This document shows, piece after piece, positions 16,485-24,387 of a stretch of 64,000 bases of DNA. A model generated the notes under the pieces. That model worked only from the letters and a program-made list of their open reading frames with translations. It made no database searches and was not told the origin of the DNA. The stretch is from CAWHHZ01 sp963829355 (GTDB lineage Bacteria; Acidobacteriota; Thermoanaerobaculia; Gp7-AA8; JAHWKK01), in the NCBI GenBank assembly GCA_963829355.1, contig CAWHHZ010000022.1, positions 1 to 64,000 of the forward strand, written 5' to 3'. The stretch's first letter is position 1, and the number at the start of each line of letters is the position of its first letter. The position numbers and the translations under genes were made by a program.

Positions 16485-17678
16485 TCACTCCACCCCCATC
16501 GCCGCGACCTGAGGAACGTCCTTGTCTCCCCGGCCCGACAAATTCACAACAACCACAGCGTCACCCGGAATCTCGTCCCCATGCTCGAGCAGATAACCGA
16601 GTGCGTGCGATGACTCGAGCGCCGGGATGATCCCTTCGGTGCGGCTCAGCAGATGGAACGCCTCGAGCGCTGTCTCGTCGCTGCAGCGACTGAACTCGAC
16701 TCTGCCGATTGCCCGCAGGTGCGCGTGTTCCGGCCCGATGGAAGGATAGTCGAGTCCTGCCGAGATCGAATGAGTCTCAGAGATCTGACCATTCTCATCC
16801 TGCAGAACCATTGACCGCGTCCCGTGCAGAACCCCGAGCATACCGCCGTCGAACCGCGCCGCATGCTCACCCAGTTCGCTGCCTCGGCCTCCGGCCTCGA
16901 CACCGATGAGCCGGATTGAATCGTGGCCCAGCATCGGGTGAAACATTCCGATCGCGTTCGAGCCACCACCGACACACGCGATCGCGACATCGGGGAGCCC
17001 GCCGGTTCGCTTCTTCAACTGGCCCAGGGTCTCTCTTCCGATTACCGACTGAAAGTCCCGCACGATCATCGGATAAGGGTGTGGGCCGAGAACCGAACCG
17101 ATGATGTAGTGCGTGTCCGCCACATTCGTCACCCAGTCGCGAATCGCCTCATTGATCGCATCCTTCAATGTGCGACTCCCGCTCTTCACCGGAATGACTT
17201 CCGCCCCAAGGAGTCGCATCCGGAAGACGTTCGGCTCCTGTCGCTTCATGTCGACCTCGCCCATGTAGACAACGCAGTCGAGCCCGAGAAGCGCGCATGC
17301 GGTCGCCGTTGCCACACCGTGCTGCCCCGCCCCGGTCTCCGCGATGATGCGCTCCTTGCCCATCCGCTTCGCCAGCAGGGCCTGCCCGAGGGCGTTGTTG
17401 ATCTTGTGCGCACCAGTGTGGTTGAGGTCCTCACGCTTGAGGAACAACCGGAACTCCCCACATTCGCGGGCAAACGCGGCTGCCTCGGAGAGGGAGCTCG
17501 GGCGGCCGACGTAGTTCTCCAGAAGGTCATCGAGCTCGCGGCGGAACTTCCGGTCCTTCCCGGCGTCGCGATACGCAGCGCTCAGCTCGTCGAGCGGTGC
17601 GATGAGTGTCTCGGGAACATAGCGGCCACCATACTCGCCGAAGAATCCGCGTTTGTCCGGTAGCGATTTCAGTTTCAT
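16485..17678 (-). CDS. trpB: Tryptophan synthase beta subunit
   Basis: A 397-residue PLP enzyme that joins indole to L-serine. The PLP lysine is in HTGAHKINNALGQ, the catalytic glutamate precedes TGAGQHG, and the phosphate-binding GGGSNA motif is near residue 235. All are intact, and the N-terminus (GFFGEYGGRYVPETL) is that of the standard TrpB1 form. The open frame extends to 17906, but the ATG at 17678 matches the family start and overlaps the trpF stop by 4 nt. It is separated from trpA by the 104-nt spacer. Confidence 0.96.
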   Translation of the reverse strand: MKLKSLPDKRGFFGEYGGRYVPETLIAPLDELSAAYRDAGKDRKFRRELDDLLENYVGRPSSLSEAAAFARECGEFRLFLKREDLNHTGAHKINNALGQALLAKRMGKERIIAETGAGQHGVATATACALLGLDCVVYMGEVDMKRQEPNVFRMRLLGAEVIPVKSGSRTLKDAINEAIRDWVTNVADTHYIIGSVLGPHPYPMIVRDFQSVIGRETLGQLKKRTGGLPDVAIACVGGGSNAIGMFHPMLGHDSIRLIGVEAGGRGSELGEHAARFDGGMLGVLHGTRSMVLQDENGQISETHSISAGLDYPSIGPEHAHLRAIGRVEFSRCSDETALEAFHLLSRTEGIIPALESSHALGYLLEHGDEIPGDAVVVVNLSGRGDKDVPQVAAMGVE

Positions 17679-18289
17679 CCTTTTACCTGCCTGATCAGTC
17701 GTTCGATCTTCTGGTGATTCTTGATGCCGGGCTGGTCCTCGACTCCGCTCGAGACGTCGACCGCGTCCGGGCTCGCCGCCTCGACGGCCTGCATGATGTT
17801 GTCCGGATTCAGCCCCCCAGAAAGGAAGAATGGATCGGCCGGGCGGCTCGATAGCAGCGTCCAGTCGAACGTGCGACCAGTGCCACCTCTCACTCCGGGG
17901 ACCCACGTGTCGAAGAGCAGCCAGTCGCTTCCTGTGGGCGCCGAGACGACATCCGCCTCGCTCCTCACCCGAACGACGCGGATCGAGGGTCGCTCGACCT
18001 GAGATATTGCATCTTCGCTCTGATCGCCGTGAAACTGGATCAGATCGAGTCCCACGGCGTCCGCAATCTGATTGATGACGGCGGGAGTCTCGTCGACGAA
18101 AACGCCGACGGTGCGGACGTACTCACTACGCACGCGGATCTGCTCGACGACCAGTGACGCCTGCTCCGGGCTCAACCGTCGCGGCGAGTCGGCAAAGATC
18201 ATCCCGATGAAGTCGGCCCCCAGATCGACGGCGGCTATGGCATCCTCGGGCCGGCGGATGCCGCAGATCTTTACGAGAGGTGAGCTCAC
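17675..18289 (-). CDS. trpF: Phosphoribosylanthranilate isomerase
   Basis: A 204-residue (beta-alpha)8 barrel catalysing the Amadori rearrangement of phosphoribosylanthranilate. The catalytic cysteine motif VKICGIRRPEDA is at the N-terminus. The general-acid aspartate lies in LLFDTWVPG, and the phosphate-binding FFLSGGLNPDN and VDVSSGVE segments follow. The GTG at 18289 is preferred over the upstream ATG, because it gives the normal N-terminus and overlaps the trpC stop by 4 nt (GTGA). The frame upstream of that GTG lies inside trpC. Confidence 0.94.
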   Translation of the reverse strand: MSSPLVKICGIRRPEDAIAAVDLGADFIGMIFADSPRRLSPEQASLVVEQIRVRSEYVRTVGVFVDETPAVINQIADAVGLDLIQFHGDQSEDAISQVERPSIRVVRVRSEADVVSAPTGSDWLLFDTWVPGVRGGTGRTFDWTLLSSRPADPFFLSGGLNPDNIMQAVEAASPDAVDVSSGVEDQPGIKNHQKIERLIRQVKG

Positions 18290-19080
18290 GCCTTTGCTCC
18301 CGCTCCGGTGAGTGTCCGGATCATGGCAGGCCGGTCGTGGCTGCGCATCAGAGATTCCCCGACAAGAAATGCCGAGAAGCCCCAACGTTCGAGCCTCTCG
18401 ATGTCGCCGCGCGTACGAATACCACTCTCAGCAACCTTGATGACACCCGCGGGGATCATCGGTCCGAGGCGTTCAGCCGTCTCGAGAGACACGTCGAAAC
18501 TGCGAAGGTCACGATTGTTCACTCCGATGATCGGCGCGCCCGCTTCAACTGCTTTGGCGAGCTCGTCCTCATCGTGAACCTCGACGAGAGCATCACGGCC
18601 ATACTCGTCGCAAAGCGAGAGGAAGTCGCGCAGTTCTTCCGCGTCCAGCACGGATGCCAGCAGCAGGATCGCCTCCGCGCCGGCGGCGATCCCTCGGACG
18701 ATCTGATCCCGCTCGACGATGAAATCTTTCATGATGACGGGCAACCCCGACGCGACCGCGGCGCGGCGCAACCATTCTCTCGAGCCTTTGAAGAAATGCG
18801 GCTCCGTCACGACTGAAATCGACGCAGCACCTCCCGCTGCGTATTCGCGCGCGATGGCCTCCACGGGGGGAGCCGGCAGAATCGTTCCCGCCGATGGCGA
18901 CGCCGACTTGATCTCAGCGATGATCCTCACGCCGCCGGCTGAGAGCTGCTCCCGGAACCGGTGTCGATTCCCGCCTTCAGCGACGATCCGCGCCTTTCCC
19001 TCGACGGCGCGCCGGTCGATCGGATTCCGTTCGAGATCGTGCCGGGTGGCGTTGACGATCTCTTCCAGAACACGGTTCAC
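18286..19080 (-). CDS. trpC: Indole-3-glycerol-phosphate synthase
   Basis: A 264-residue barrel enzyme converting carboxyphenylaminodeoxyribulose phosphate to indole-3-glycerol phosphate. Recognisable elements are the IAEIKSASPSAG catalytic lysine region, SVVTEPHFFKGS, the second lysine in MKDFIVERDQI, IGVNNRDLRSFDV and VAESGI near the C-terminus. It is not fused to TrpF, which follows as a separate gene with a 4-nt overlap. Start and stop both overlap neighbours by 4 nt, as elsewhere in this operon. Confidence 0.96.
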   Translation of the reverse strand: MNRVLEEIVNATRHDLERNPIDRRAVEGKARIVAEGGNRHRFREQLSAGGVRIIAEIKSASPSAGTILPAPPVEAIAREYAAGGAASISVVTEPHFFKGSREWLRRAAVASGLPVIMKDFIVERDQIVRGIAAGAEAILLLASVLDAEELRDFLSLCDEYGRDALVEVHDEDELAKAVEAGAPIIGVNNRDLRSFDVSLETAERLGPMIPAGVIKVAESGIRTRGDIERLERWGFSAFLVGESLMRSHDRPAMIRTLTGAGAKA

Positions 19081-20099
19081 GATGCCGACTCCTGCGCAGT
19101 CACCTCGACGAGACTGTCGAGCTTCGACGCTGCGTCGCCGGAATCGATCGTCCGCCTCGCCAGCTCCAGTCCGTCACGGATCGAGTCTGCGAGTCCGGCG
19201 GCGTAGAGCGCAGCTCCGGCATTGATGCAGATCAGCTCCCGGGCTGGACCCTTCTCGCCGCCGAGGATGCGTCGCGCAATGGCAGCGTTTGTCTCGGCGC
19301 CCGCTCCCTTCACCGAATCGGGATCGATCATGTCCATATCGTAGTCGTCCGGCGAGATCTCGTACGTCTTCACGACCCCGTGATTCACCTCAGCGACGAG
19401 TGTGGAAGAGGAGAGAGAGATCTCGTCGAGTCCGTCACGTCCGTGAACCACCAGGGCTCTTTCCGTTCCGAGCTGCGCGAGTACGTTCCCCACCGTTTCG
19501 ACGAGAGGCGCGGCAAAGACACCCAGCACCTGACGTCGAGCGAAGGCGGGGTTCGTCAGCGGCCCGAGAACGTTGAAGATCGTCCGGATCCGCAGCTCCT
19601 TCCGGACGGCGGCCACCGAAGCCATGGCCGGATGCAGTCGCGGTGCGAAAAGAAACGCAATGCCGACGCGCTCGAGCACCCGTTCCATCTGTGTCGAGTC
19701 GAGATCGATCGTGACACCGAGCGCCTCGAGAACGTCAGCGCTGCCACAGCTCGATGAGACGGCGCGGTTGCCGTGCTTTGCGACGCGACCTCCAGCTCCG
19801 GCGACGACCAGCGCGGCGATCGTCGAGACATTGATCGTTCCCTGACCATCACCGCCGGTCCCGCATGTATCGACGAGCCCGTCAGGCGCTACGTTCAGCG
19901 GAGTCACACGCTCGCGCATGGCCATGGCGGCGCCGGTGATCTCGGCCGCCGTTTCTCCCTTCATGCGAAGCGCCACGAGAAAGGCCGTCTTCTGAACGTC
20001 GCTGACGCCCCCGTCCATGATCTCTCCGAAGAGCTGTTCCATCTCGCCCTTGTCGAGGTCATGTCCCGCGACGACCCGCTTGATGCAATCGGCGATCAT
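19077..20099 (-). CDS. trpD: Anthranilate phosphoribosyltransferase
   Basis: A 340-residue class IV phosphoribosyltransferase joining anthranilate to PRPP. It has the PRPP-binding DTCGTGGDG motif (about 78-86), NVSTIAALVVAGAG, KHGNRAVSSSCGSADVLEALG and the HGRDGLDEIS motif. Residue order and length are standard. A gap of 49 nt separates it from trpG upstream; it overlaps trpC downstream by 4 nt. Confidence 0.96.
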   Translation of the reverse strand: MIADCIKRVVAGHDLDKGEMEQLFGEIMDGGVSDVQKTAFLVALRMKGETAAEITGAAMAMRERVTPLNVAPDGLVDTCGTGGDGQGTINVSTIAALVVAGAGGRVAKHGNRAVSSSCGSADVLEALGVTIDLDSTQMERVLERVGIAFLFAPRLHPAMASVAAVRKELRIRTIFNVLGPLTNPAFARRQVLGVFAAPLVETVGNVLAQLGTERALVVHGRDGLDEISLSSSTLVAEVNHGVVKTYEISPDDYDMDMIDPDSVKGAGAETNAAIARRILGGEKGPARELICINAGAALYAAGLADSIRDGLELARRTIDSGDAASKLDSLVEVTAQESAS

Positions 20100-20148
20100 G
20101 CGTGCCCCTCACCGGCGAGGATCTTCGCTTCTGTCTGCCGGACAACGC

Positions 20149-20727
20149 TCACTTCGCCACTCCCGCCACTCTCAGAAAGTTCCTCATCAGCGTTTCTCCT
20201 CCCTCGGTTCCGAAAGACTCAGGGTGGAACTGCACGCCATAGATCGGCCTCTCGCGGTGAGTGATCCCCATGATGATTCCGTCATCCGATTCCGCATCGA
20301 TCCGCAACTCGGCCGGAAGCGACTCCCGCTCCGACATCAGCGAGTGGTAGCGGATTCCCGTCATCGGCTGCGGACATCCCTCGAAAAGACCCTCGTTCTC
20401 ATGCCGGATCTGGCTCGGCTTGCCGTGACGCGGAACCGGCCCGCGGACGACCTTCCCTCCGAACGCCACGGTGATTGCCTGATGTCCCAGACAGACTCCG
20501 AGCAGCGGAATGGAATGGTTCGTTCTGACCAGTTCGACCGATCCGCCTGCCCGTTCCGGCGTTCCCGGTCCTGGAGAAATGATGATCGCGGTTGGCAATT
20601 CATCGATGAGCGCCTCGACCTCGAACTGATCGTTACGCACGACGTCCACGGGCTCGTCGGTGAGGGTCTCGATGAGCTGGACGAGGTTCCATGTGAATGA
20701 ATCGTAGTTGTCGATCATTCGGATCAT
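20149..20727 (-). CDS. trpG: Anthranilate synthase glutaminase subunit
   Basis: A 192-residue class I glutamine amidotransferase that feeds ammonia to TrpE. The N-terminal MIDNYDSFTWNLVQ is diagnostic of the TrpG/PabA family. The triad is complete: Cys in LLGVCLGHQAI, His and Glu in YGVQFHPESFGTEGG. The ATG at 20727 overlaps the trpE stop as ATGA, which supports this start over the longer frame. A second ATG lies three codons on. TrpG and PabA cannot be separated by sequence alone; the trpE neighbour favours TrpG, with possible dual use. Confidence 0.94.
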   Translation of the reverse strand: MIRMIDNYDSFTWNLVQLIETLTDEPVDVVRNDQFEVEALIDELPTAIIISPGPGTPERAGGSVELVRTNHSIPLLGVCLGHQAITVAFGGKVVRGPVPRHGKPSQIRHENEGLFEGCPQPMTGIRYHSLMSERESLPAELRIDAESDDGIIMGITHRERPIYGVQFHPESFGTEGGETLMRNFLRVAGVAK

Positions 20728-22199
20728 GACGACGCGAGCTCCCGGTCGGGCGCGACTTGCCCGACGACCGCTCTTGCGGCAGATACGGCCCGACGCAGAG
20801 CCATCGACTTGTTTCTGGTTTCCTCGAGCTCTCGCTCCGGTACGGAGTCCGCCACGATCCCCGCGCCGGCCTGGATACTGGCAATGCCGTCGCACAGAAC
20901 GATCGTGCGAATCGTGATGCACGAATCGACACTGCCGGAGAAGCCGAAGTAGGCGACGGTCCCGGCATACGGACCGCGCCTGGTGGGCTCGAGCTCGTCG
21001 ATGATCTCCATCGCGCGGATCTTCGGCGCACCGGAAACGGTGCCGGCGGGAAAGGCGGACAGCAGCAGATCGACAGGGCCGAGCTCACTGCGCAACCGGC
21101 CCGTCACGTGACTCACGATATGCATCACGTGGCTGTACCGCTCGATCCTCCGGAACTCGCTGACCCGAACCGTTCCTCCGTCGCAGACCCGGCCGAGGTC
21201 GTTCCGTCCGAGATCGACGAGCATCAGGTGTTCGGCATTCTCCTTCGGGTCGGCGAGCAGTTCCGCCTCGAATCGCTCGTCCTCTTCTTTCGATGCACCG
21301 CGAGGACGCGTCCCCGCGATCGGTCGTGTTTCCGCGAAGCGCCCACTCTCCCGGACGAGCATCTCCGGCGACGCGCCGACCAGCGCTCCTTCGTCCATCC
21401 GCAGCAGGAACATGTAGGGTGATGGATTGATCGAACGGAGCGAACGATAAAGGGTCAGCGCCTCGCTCGTGGGATAGGGCGTCGTCCAGCACTGCGACAG
21501 AACGATCTGGAACGCCTCTCCAGCGGCAATCGCGTCCTTTATCCGATCCACGGCTGACAGGAAGTCTTCTTCGCGAAAGTTCGAGACGAACTGTGCCATC
21601 GGGGGATCGGAAGGGATCGGAGTCAGATCGACCGCCGCCTGGCCGAGCAGCGCAACGATCGAGCTGATCCTGCCGAAGGCATCGTCGAGAAGCTCGCGCG
21701 AGCTCTTCGTGCTGCTGCTGACGATACTCGCGATGACGTACAGCTTCTGCTTCAGATGATCGAAGACGACGACGTCATCGAAAAACAACAGCTTTGCGTC
21801 AGGCATGCCGAGTGGATCGCGGTTGTCGTCGGGAAGCGTCTCACTCCATCGGGCCGCACCGTAGCCGAAGAATCCGACGGCTCCTCCGACGAACGGGGGA
21901 AGCTCGTCTTCCCTCCAGACCTTCAGCGGGACGAGCTCCTCCTTCAGAGTCTCCACCGCGCCTCCAGCGTGACGGTCGATCGTGAGCGATCGGCGCGGCC
22001 GGATCCCGATGAACGAGTAGCGGCCGAGCGCCTCTCCTCTCTCGACGCTCTCGAGAAGAAACGCTTCTCCGCCGTCACGTGACAGAGCCTCGAAAGCCGC
22101 GACGGGAGTGATCGTGTCCGCGCTCAACTCCTCGACCACGGGAACGACATCGAACTCGGCGCGCAGTTCGTCGAGCTTCCCTGAGCTCAGAGATGTCAT
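20724..22199 (-). CDS. trpE: Anthranilate synthase component I
   Basis: A 491-residue chorismate-utilising enzyme that makes anthranilate with ammonia from TrpG. The N-terminal LLES motif (in AFLLESVERGE), where tryptophan binds for feedback inhibition, is intact. This suggests control by both allostery and operon attenuation. Catalytic segments include FQIVLSQ, GASPEMLVR, RPIAGTRPRG, EHLMLVDLGRNDLGR and the FPAGTVSGAPKIRAMEII block. The ATG at 22199 overlaps the hisIE stop by 4 nt, so the his and trp portions are joined without a gap. Confidence 0.96.
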   Translation of the reverse strand: MTSLSSGKLDELRAEFDVVPVVEELSADTITPVAAFEALSRDGGEAFLLESVERGEALGRYSFIGIRPRRSLTIDRHAGGAVETLKEELVPLKVWREDELPPFVGGAVGFFGYGAARWSETLPDDNRDPLGMPDAKLLFFDDVVVFDHLKQKLYVIASIVSSSTKSSRELLDDAFGRISSIVALLGQAAVDLTPIPSDPPMAQFVSNFREEDFLSAVDRIKDAIAAGEAFQIVLSQCWTTPYPTSEALTLYRSLRSINPSPYMFLLRMDEGALVGASPEMLVRESGRFAETRPIAGTRPRGASKEEDERFEAELLADPKENAEHLMLVDLGRNDLGRVCDGGTVRVSEFRRIERYSHVMHIVSHVTGRLRSELGPVDLLLSAFPAGTVSGAPKIRAMEIIDELEPTRRGPYAGTVAYFGFSGSVDSCITIRTIVLCDGIASIQAGAGIVADSVPERELEETRNKSMALRRAVSAARAVVGQVAPDRELASS

Positions 22200-22801
22200 C
22201 GCTCGCGTCTCCTGAGCTCTCGCGCGACCTCTTCGAGAGGAATGCCCTCGTTGACGAGAAGCGCGGTCAGATGGACGAGCAGATCGGCCGTCTCCTCGAC
22301 GACTCGCTCTCTTCCTTCTCCCTTCACGGCAAGCAGGACCTCCACGCACTCTTCGCCGACCTTTCTGAGAATGGCGTCGGTCCCCTTCGCGAACAGTGAT
22401 GCGGTGTAGGAGCCCTCCGGTTTCCGCTCCCGGCGATCCTTCATCGTGGCCTCGAGACGCTCGAGATCGAGCCGCGCGGTCTCCGCGCCATCACCGAAGC
22501 ACGAGCGTTCTCCTGTGTGGCAGGCGGGGCCGGCCGGCTCGACGTCGATGAGCAGAGCATCCGAATCGCAGTCGGTCGCGATCGATACGATTCTCTGCCG
22601 ATTTCCCGAAGTCGCGCCCTTGTTCCAGAGCTCCTGACGACTGCGACTCCAGAACCACGTCTCGCCGCTCTCGATCGACTTGCGGTACGACTCCTCATTC
22701 ATCCACGCGAGCATCAGCACGTCGCGTGATCCGGCATCGCGGATCACAGCCGGGATGAGTCCGTCGCCGAGCTCGAGCTCGGAAGGTTCGGGAACACTCA
22801 T
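22196..22801 (-). CDS. hisIE: Bifunctional phosphoribosyl-AMP cyclohydrolase / phosphoribosyl-ATP pyrophosphatase
   Basis: A 201-residue fusion catalysing the second and third steps of histidine synthesis. The HisI part (about 1-115) has the WFWSRSRQELWNKGATSGN loop, the metal-binding DCDSDAL and the zinc cysteines in CHTGERSCF. The HisE part (about 118-201) has the KVGEECVEVLLAVK helix that binds the diphosphate with Mg. It sits out of pathway order, after hisS and just before trpE, with 4-nt overlaps on both sides, and so forms the joint between the his and trp blocks. Confidence 0.95.
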   Translation of the reverse strand: MSVPEPSELELGDGLIPAVIRDAGSRDVLMLAWMNEESYRKSIESGETWFWSRSRQELWNKGATSGNRQRIVSIATDCDSDALLIDVEPAGPACHTGERSCFGDGAETARLDLERLEATMKDRRERKPEGSYTASLFAKGTDAILRKVGEECVEVLLAVKGEGRERVVEETADLLVHLTALLVNEGIPLEEVARELRRRER

Positions 22802-24078
22802 CGCGACTCTCCCAGATATTCGTCCAGAGAGAGTCGGCGTTCACTCCCCTCCTTCAGCGACTTCACGACGATCACTCCCTGGCTGACCTCATCCGGACCG
22901 ATCAGTATCACGTCCTTCACGCCAGCGTTCGCGGCGCGCTTCATTGCCTTGCCGACGTTCGATTTCCGGTACGGAAAGATCGTACTGATCCCTTGCGACC
23001 GCAGCGCGGAGGCAATCCTCAGCGCATCCGGAAAGGTCTCTTCCTGCACCGCAATGACCGCCGCGTCCGGAGCTGGACGCTCGCGTTCTGCAAGCCCTCG
23101 GTCCTTGAGCAGCTCGCCCAGGACCACGTCACCAAACCCGAAGCCGAGTGCGGAAAGATCGTTCCCTGTCAGCGTCCGAAAGAGATTGTCGTAGCGGCCG
23201 CCGCCACAAATCGCCCGAAGTTCTCCCTTACGATCGAAAATCTCAAACACGATTCCGGTGTAGTAGGCGAGTCCGCGCACGATCTTCATGTCGAACTGCA
23301 CCCAGTCTGCGAAGCCGAGGGCGTCGAGTGCTTCGAAGTAGCGATCGAGCTCCGCGAGAATCTCGGTCACCCGCGGATCGCTGCCGTACTTGTCGCGGAA
23401 CTGGTCGCGGCTGAGGGTCGTGAGATCGATCGCGGCGGCCGCGGCGTCCTCGTCGAGCCCCGTCGTCCTCAGACGCTCGACCAGCACCTTCCGCTCTTCC
23501 CGCTCGACCTTGTCGATGACGTTGTAGGCGACCGGCAGCTTCTCCTCCGCAACGCCCAGTCCGAGGAGTGCCTGCTGGAGGAGCCGGCGATCGGAGACAC
23601 GCGCGACGACGTCGTCGGGACCGAGCCCGAGCAGGCGAAGAACATCGAGCGCCGCCGCGAGCAGATCGGCATCGGCGAGAACTGACTCCTCACCGAAGAT
23701 GTCCATGTTGAGCTGGAAGTGCTCCCGGAGCCGTCCGCGCTGCTGCTTTTCGTAGCGAAAGAGCTGCGGAGTCGAGAACCAGCGGACCGGTGTCGGCATC
23801 TCTTTGATGCGGGCGCCAAGCATCCGCACGACCGTCGGGGTCATCTCGGGACGAAGCGCGACCTCCCGACCACCCTTGTCGGTGAAGTTGAAAAGCTGCG
23901 CGACGATCTCCGGGCCCGACTTCTCGACGTAGAGCTCGAGTGTCTCGAGCGGCGGGCCGTCGTACTCGTCGAATCCGTACCGGCGCGCGACCTCTCTCCA
24001 CGCGCGGAAGACCTGGTTCCGGAGAGCCATCTCCTCCGGATAGAAGTCGCGGAATCCCGGCAGTGCCTCGATCTTCAT
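22798..24078 (-). CDS. hisS: Histidine-tRNA ligase
   Basis: A 426-residue class II aminoacyl-tRNA synthetase. Motif 1 (LPGFRDFYPEE onwards), motif 2 (FRYEKQQRGRLREHFQLNMD), the histidine-binding RGLAYYTGIVFEI and CGGGRYDNL, and the C-terminal anticodon-binding domain (FPYRKSNVGKAMKRAANAGV) are all present. This distinguishes it from the catalytically dead HisZ encoded 6 kb upstream. The ATG at 24078 has AAAGGA 7 nt upstream; the TTG two codons earlier is less likely. It follows a 303-nt repeat-filled gap. Its inclusion means charging capacity for His-tRNA, the presumed signal of the leader, varies with the operon. Confidence 0.95.
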   Translation of the reverse strand: MKIEALPGFRDFYPEEMALRNQVFRAWREVARRYGFDEYDGPPLETLELYVEKSGPEIVAQLFNFTDKGGREVALRPEMTPTVVRMLGARIKEMPTPVRWFSTPQLFRYEKQQRGRLREHFQLNMDIFGEESVLADADLLAAALDVLRLLGLGPDDVVARVSDRRLLQQALLGLGVAEEKLPVAYNVIDKVEREERKVLVERLRTTGLDEDAAAAAIDLTTLSRDQFRDKYGSDPRVTEILAELDRYFEALDALGFADWVQFDMKIVRGLAYYTGIVFEIFDRKGELRAICGGGRYDNLFRTLTGNDLSALGFGFGDVVLGELLKDRGLAERERPAPDAAVIAVQEETFPDALRIASALRSQGISTIFPYRKSNVGKAMKRAANAGVKDVILIGPDEVSQGVIVVKSLKEGSERRLSLDEYLGESR

Positions 24079-24084
24079 GGGCAA

Positions 24085-24387
24085 ATCCTTTGAGCTGTGA
24101 GATTGGATGTCATAGATCTGATACCTCTTCTGTAGTTATGAGCAGTGGCCTTCCCCCTCTCCCCCTGGGAGAGGGTCGGGGTGAGGGCCCTCCACAGCTG
24201 TGACCGAGTCGATCGTCGTAAAGCACCGGAGGGCGTGCAGAGACCCGCGGAGCGCAAGTATTGATTGACCAACAGGACGTTCGAACCATGTCCGCTGTCG
24301 AGCTGAACAGCTTGGTCGGAACCTGAGCCAGCGCTCCGGCGACCGGCCCTGTCCTCTCTCAGAGGGAGAGGGTTCAAACGGAAGGTC
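24085..24387. repeat. Repeat-filled gap inside the his operon
   Basis: The 303-nt spacer between hisAF and hisS holds two copies, in opposite orientation, of a CCCTCTCCC..GGGAGAGGG type hairpin (about 24153-24190 and 24351-24374). A CACAGCTGTG palindrome is near 24194-24203. This is a different dispersed family from the GTCATCCTGAG one. No ORF, T-box or convincing promoter was found, so hisS onward may be read through or have an undetected promoter. Confidence 0.5.

Noticed and set aside
24255..24300. A GGTTCGAAC word suggesting a tRNA T-loop upstream of hisS
   Set aside because: No matching acceptor, D or anticodon stems can be drawn around it.
24085..24387. A T-box riboswitch upstream of hisS
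   Set aside because: No T-box sequence, specifier loop or terminator with T-run was found; the stretch is made of dispersed hairpin repeats.
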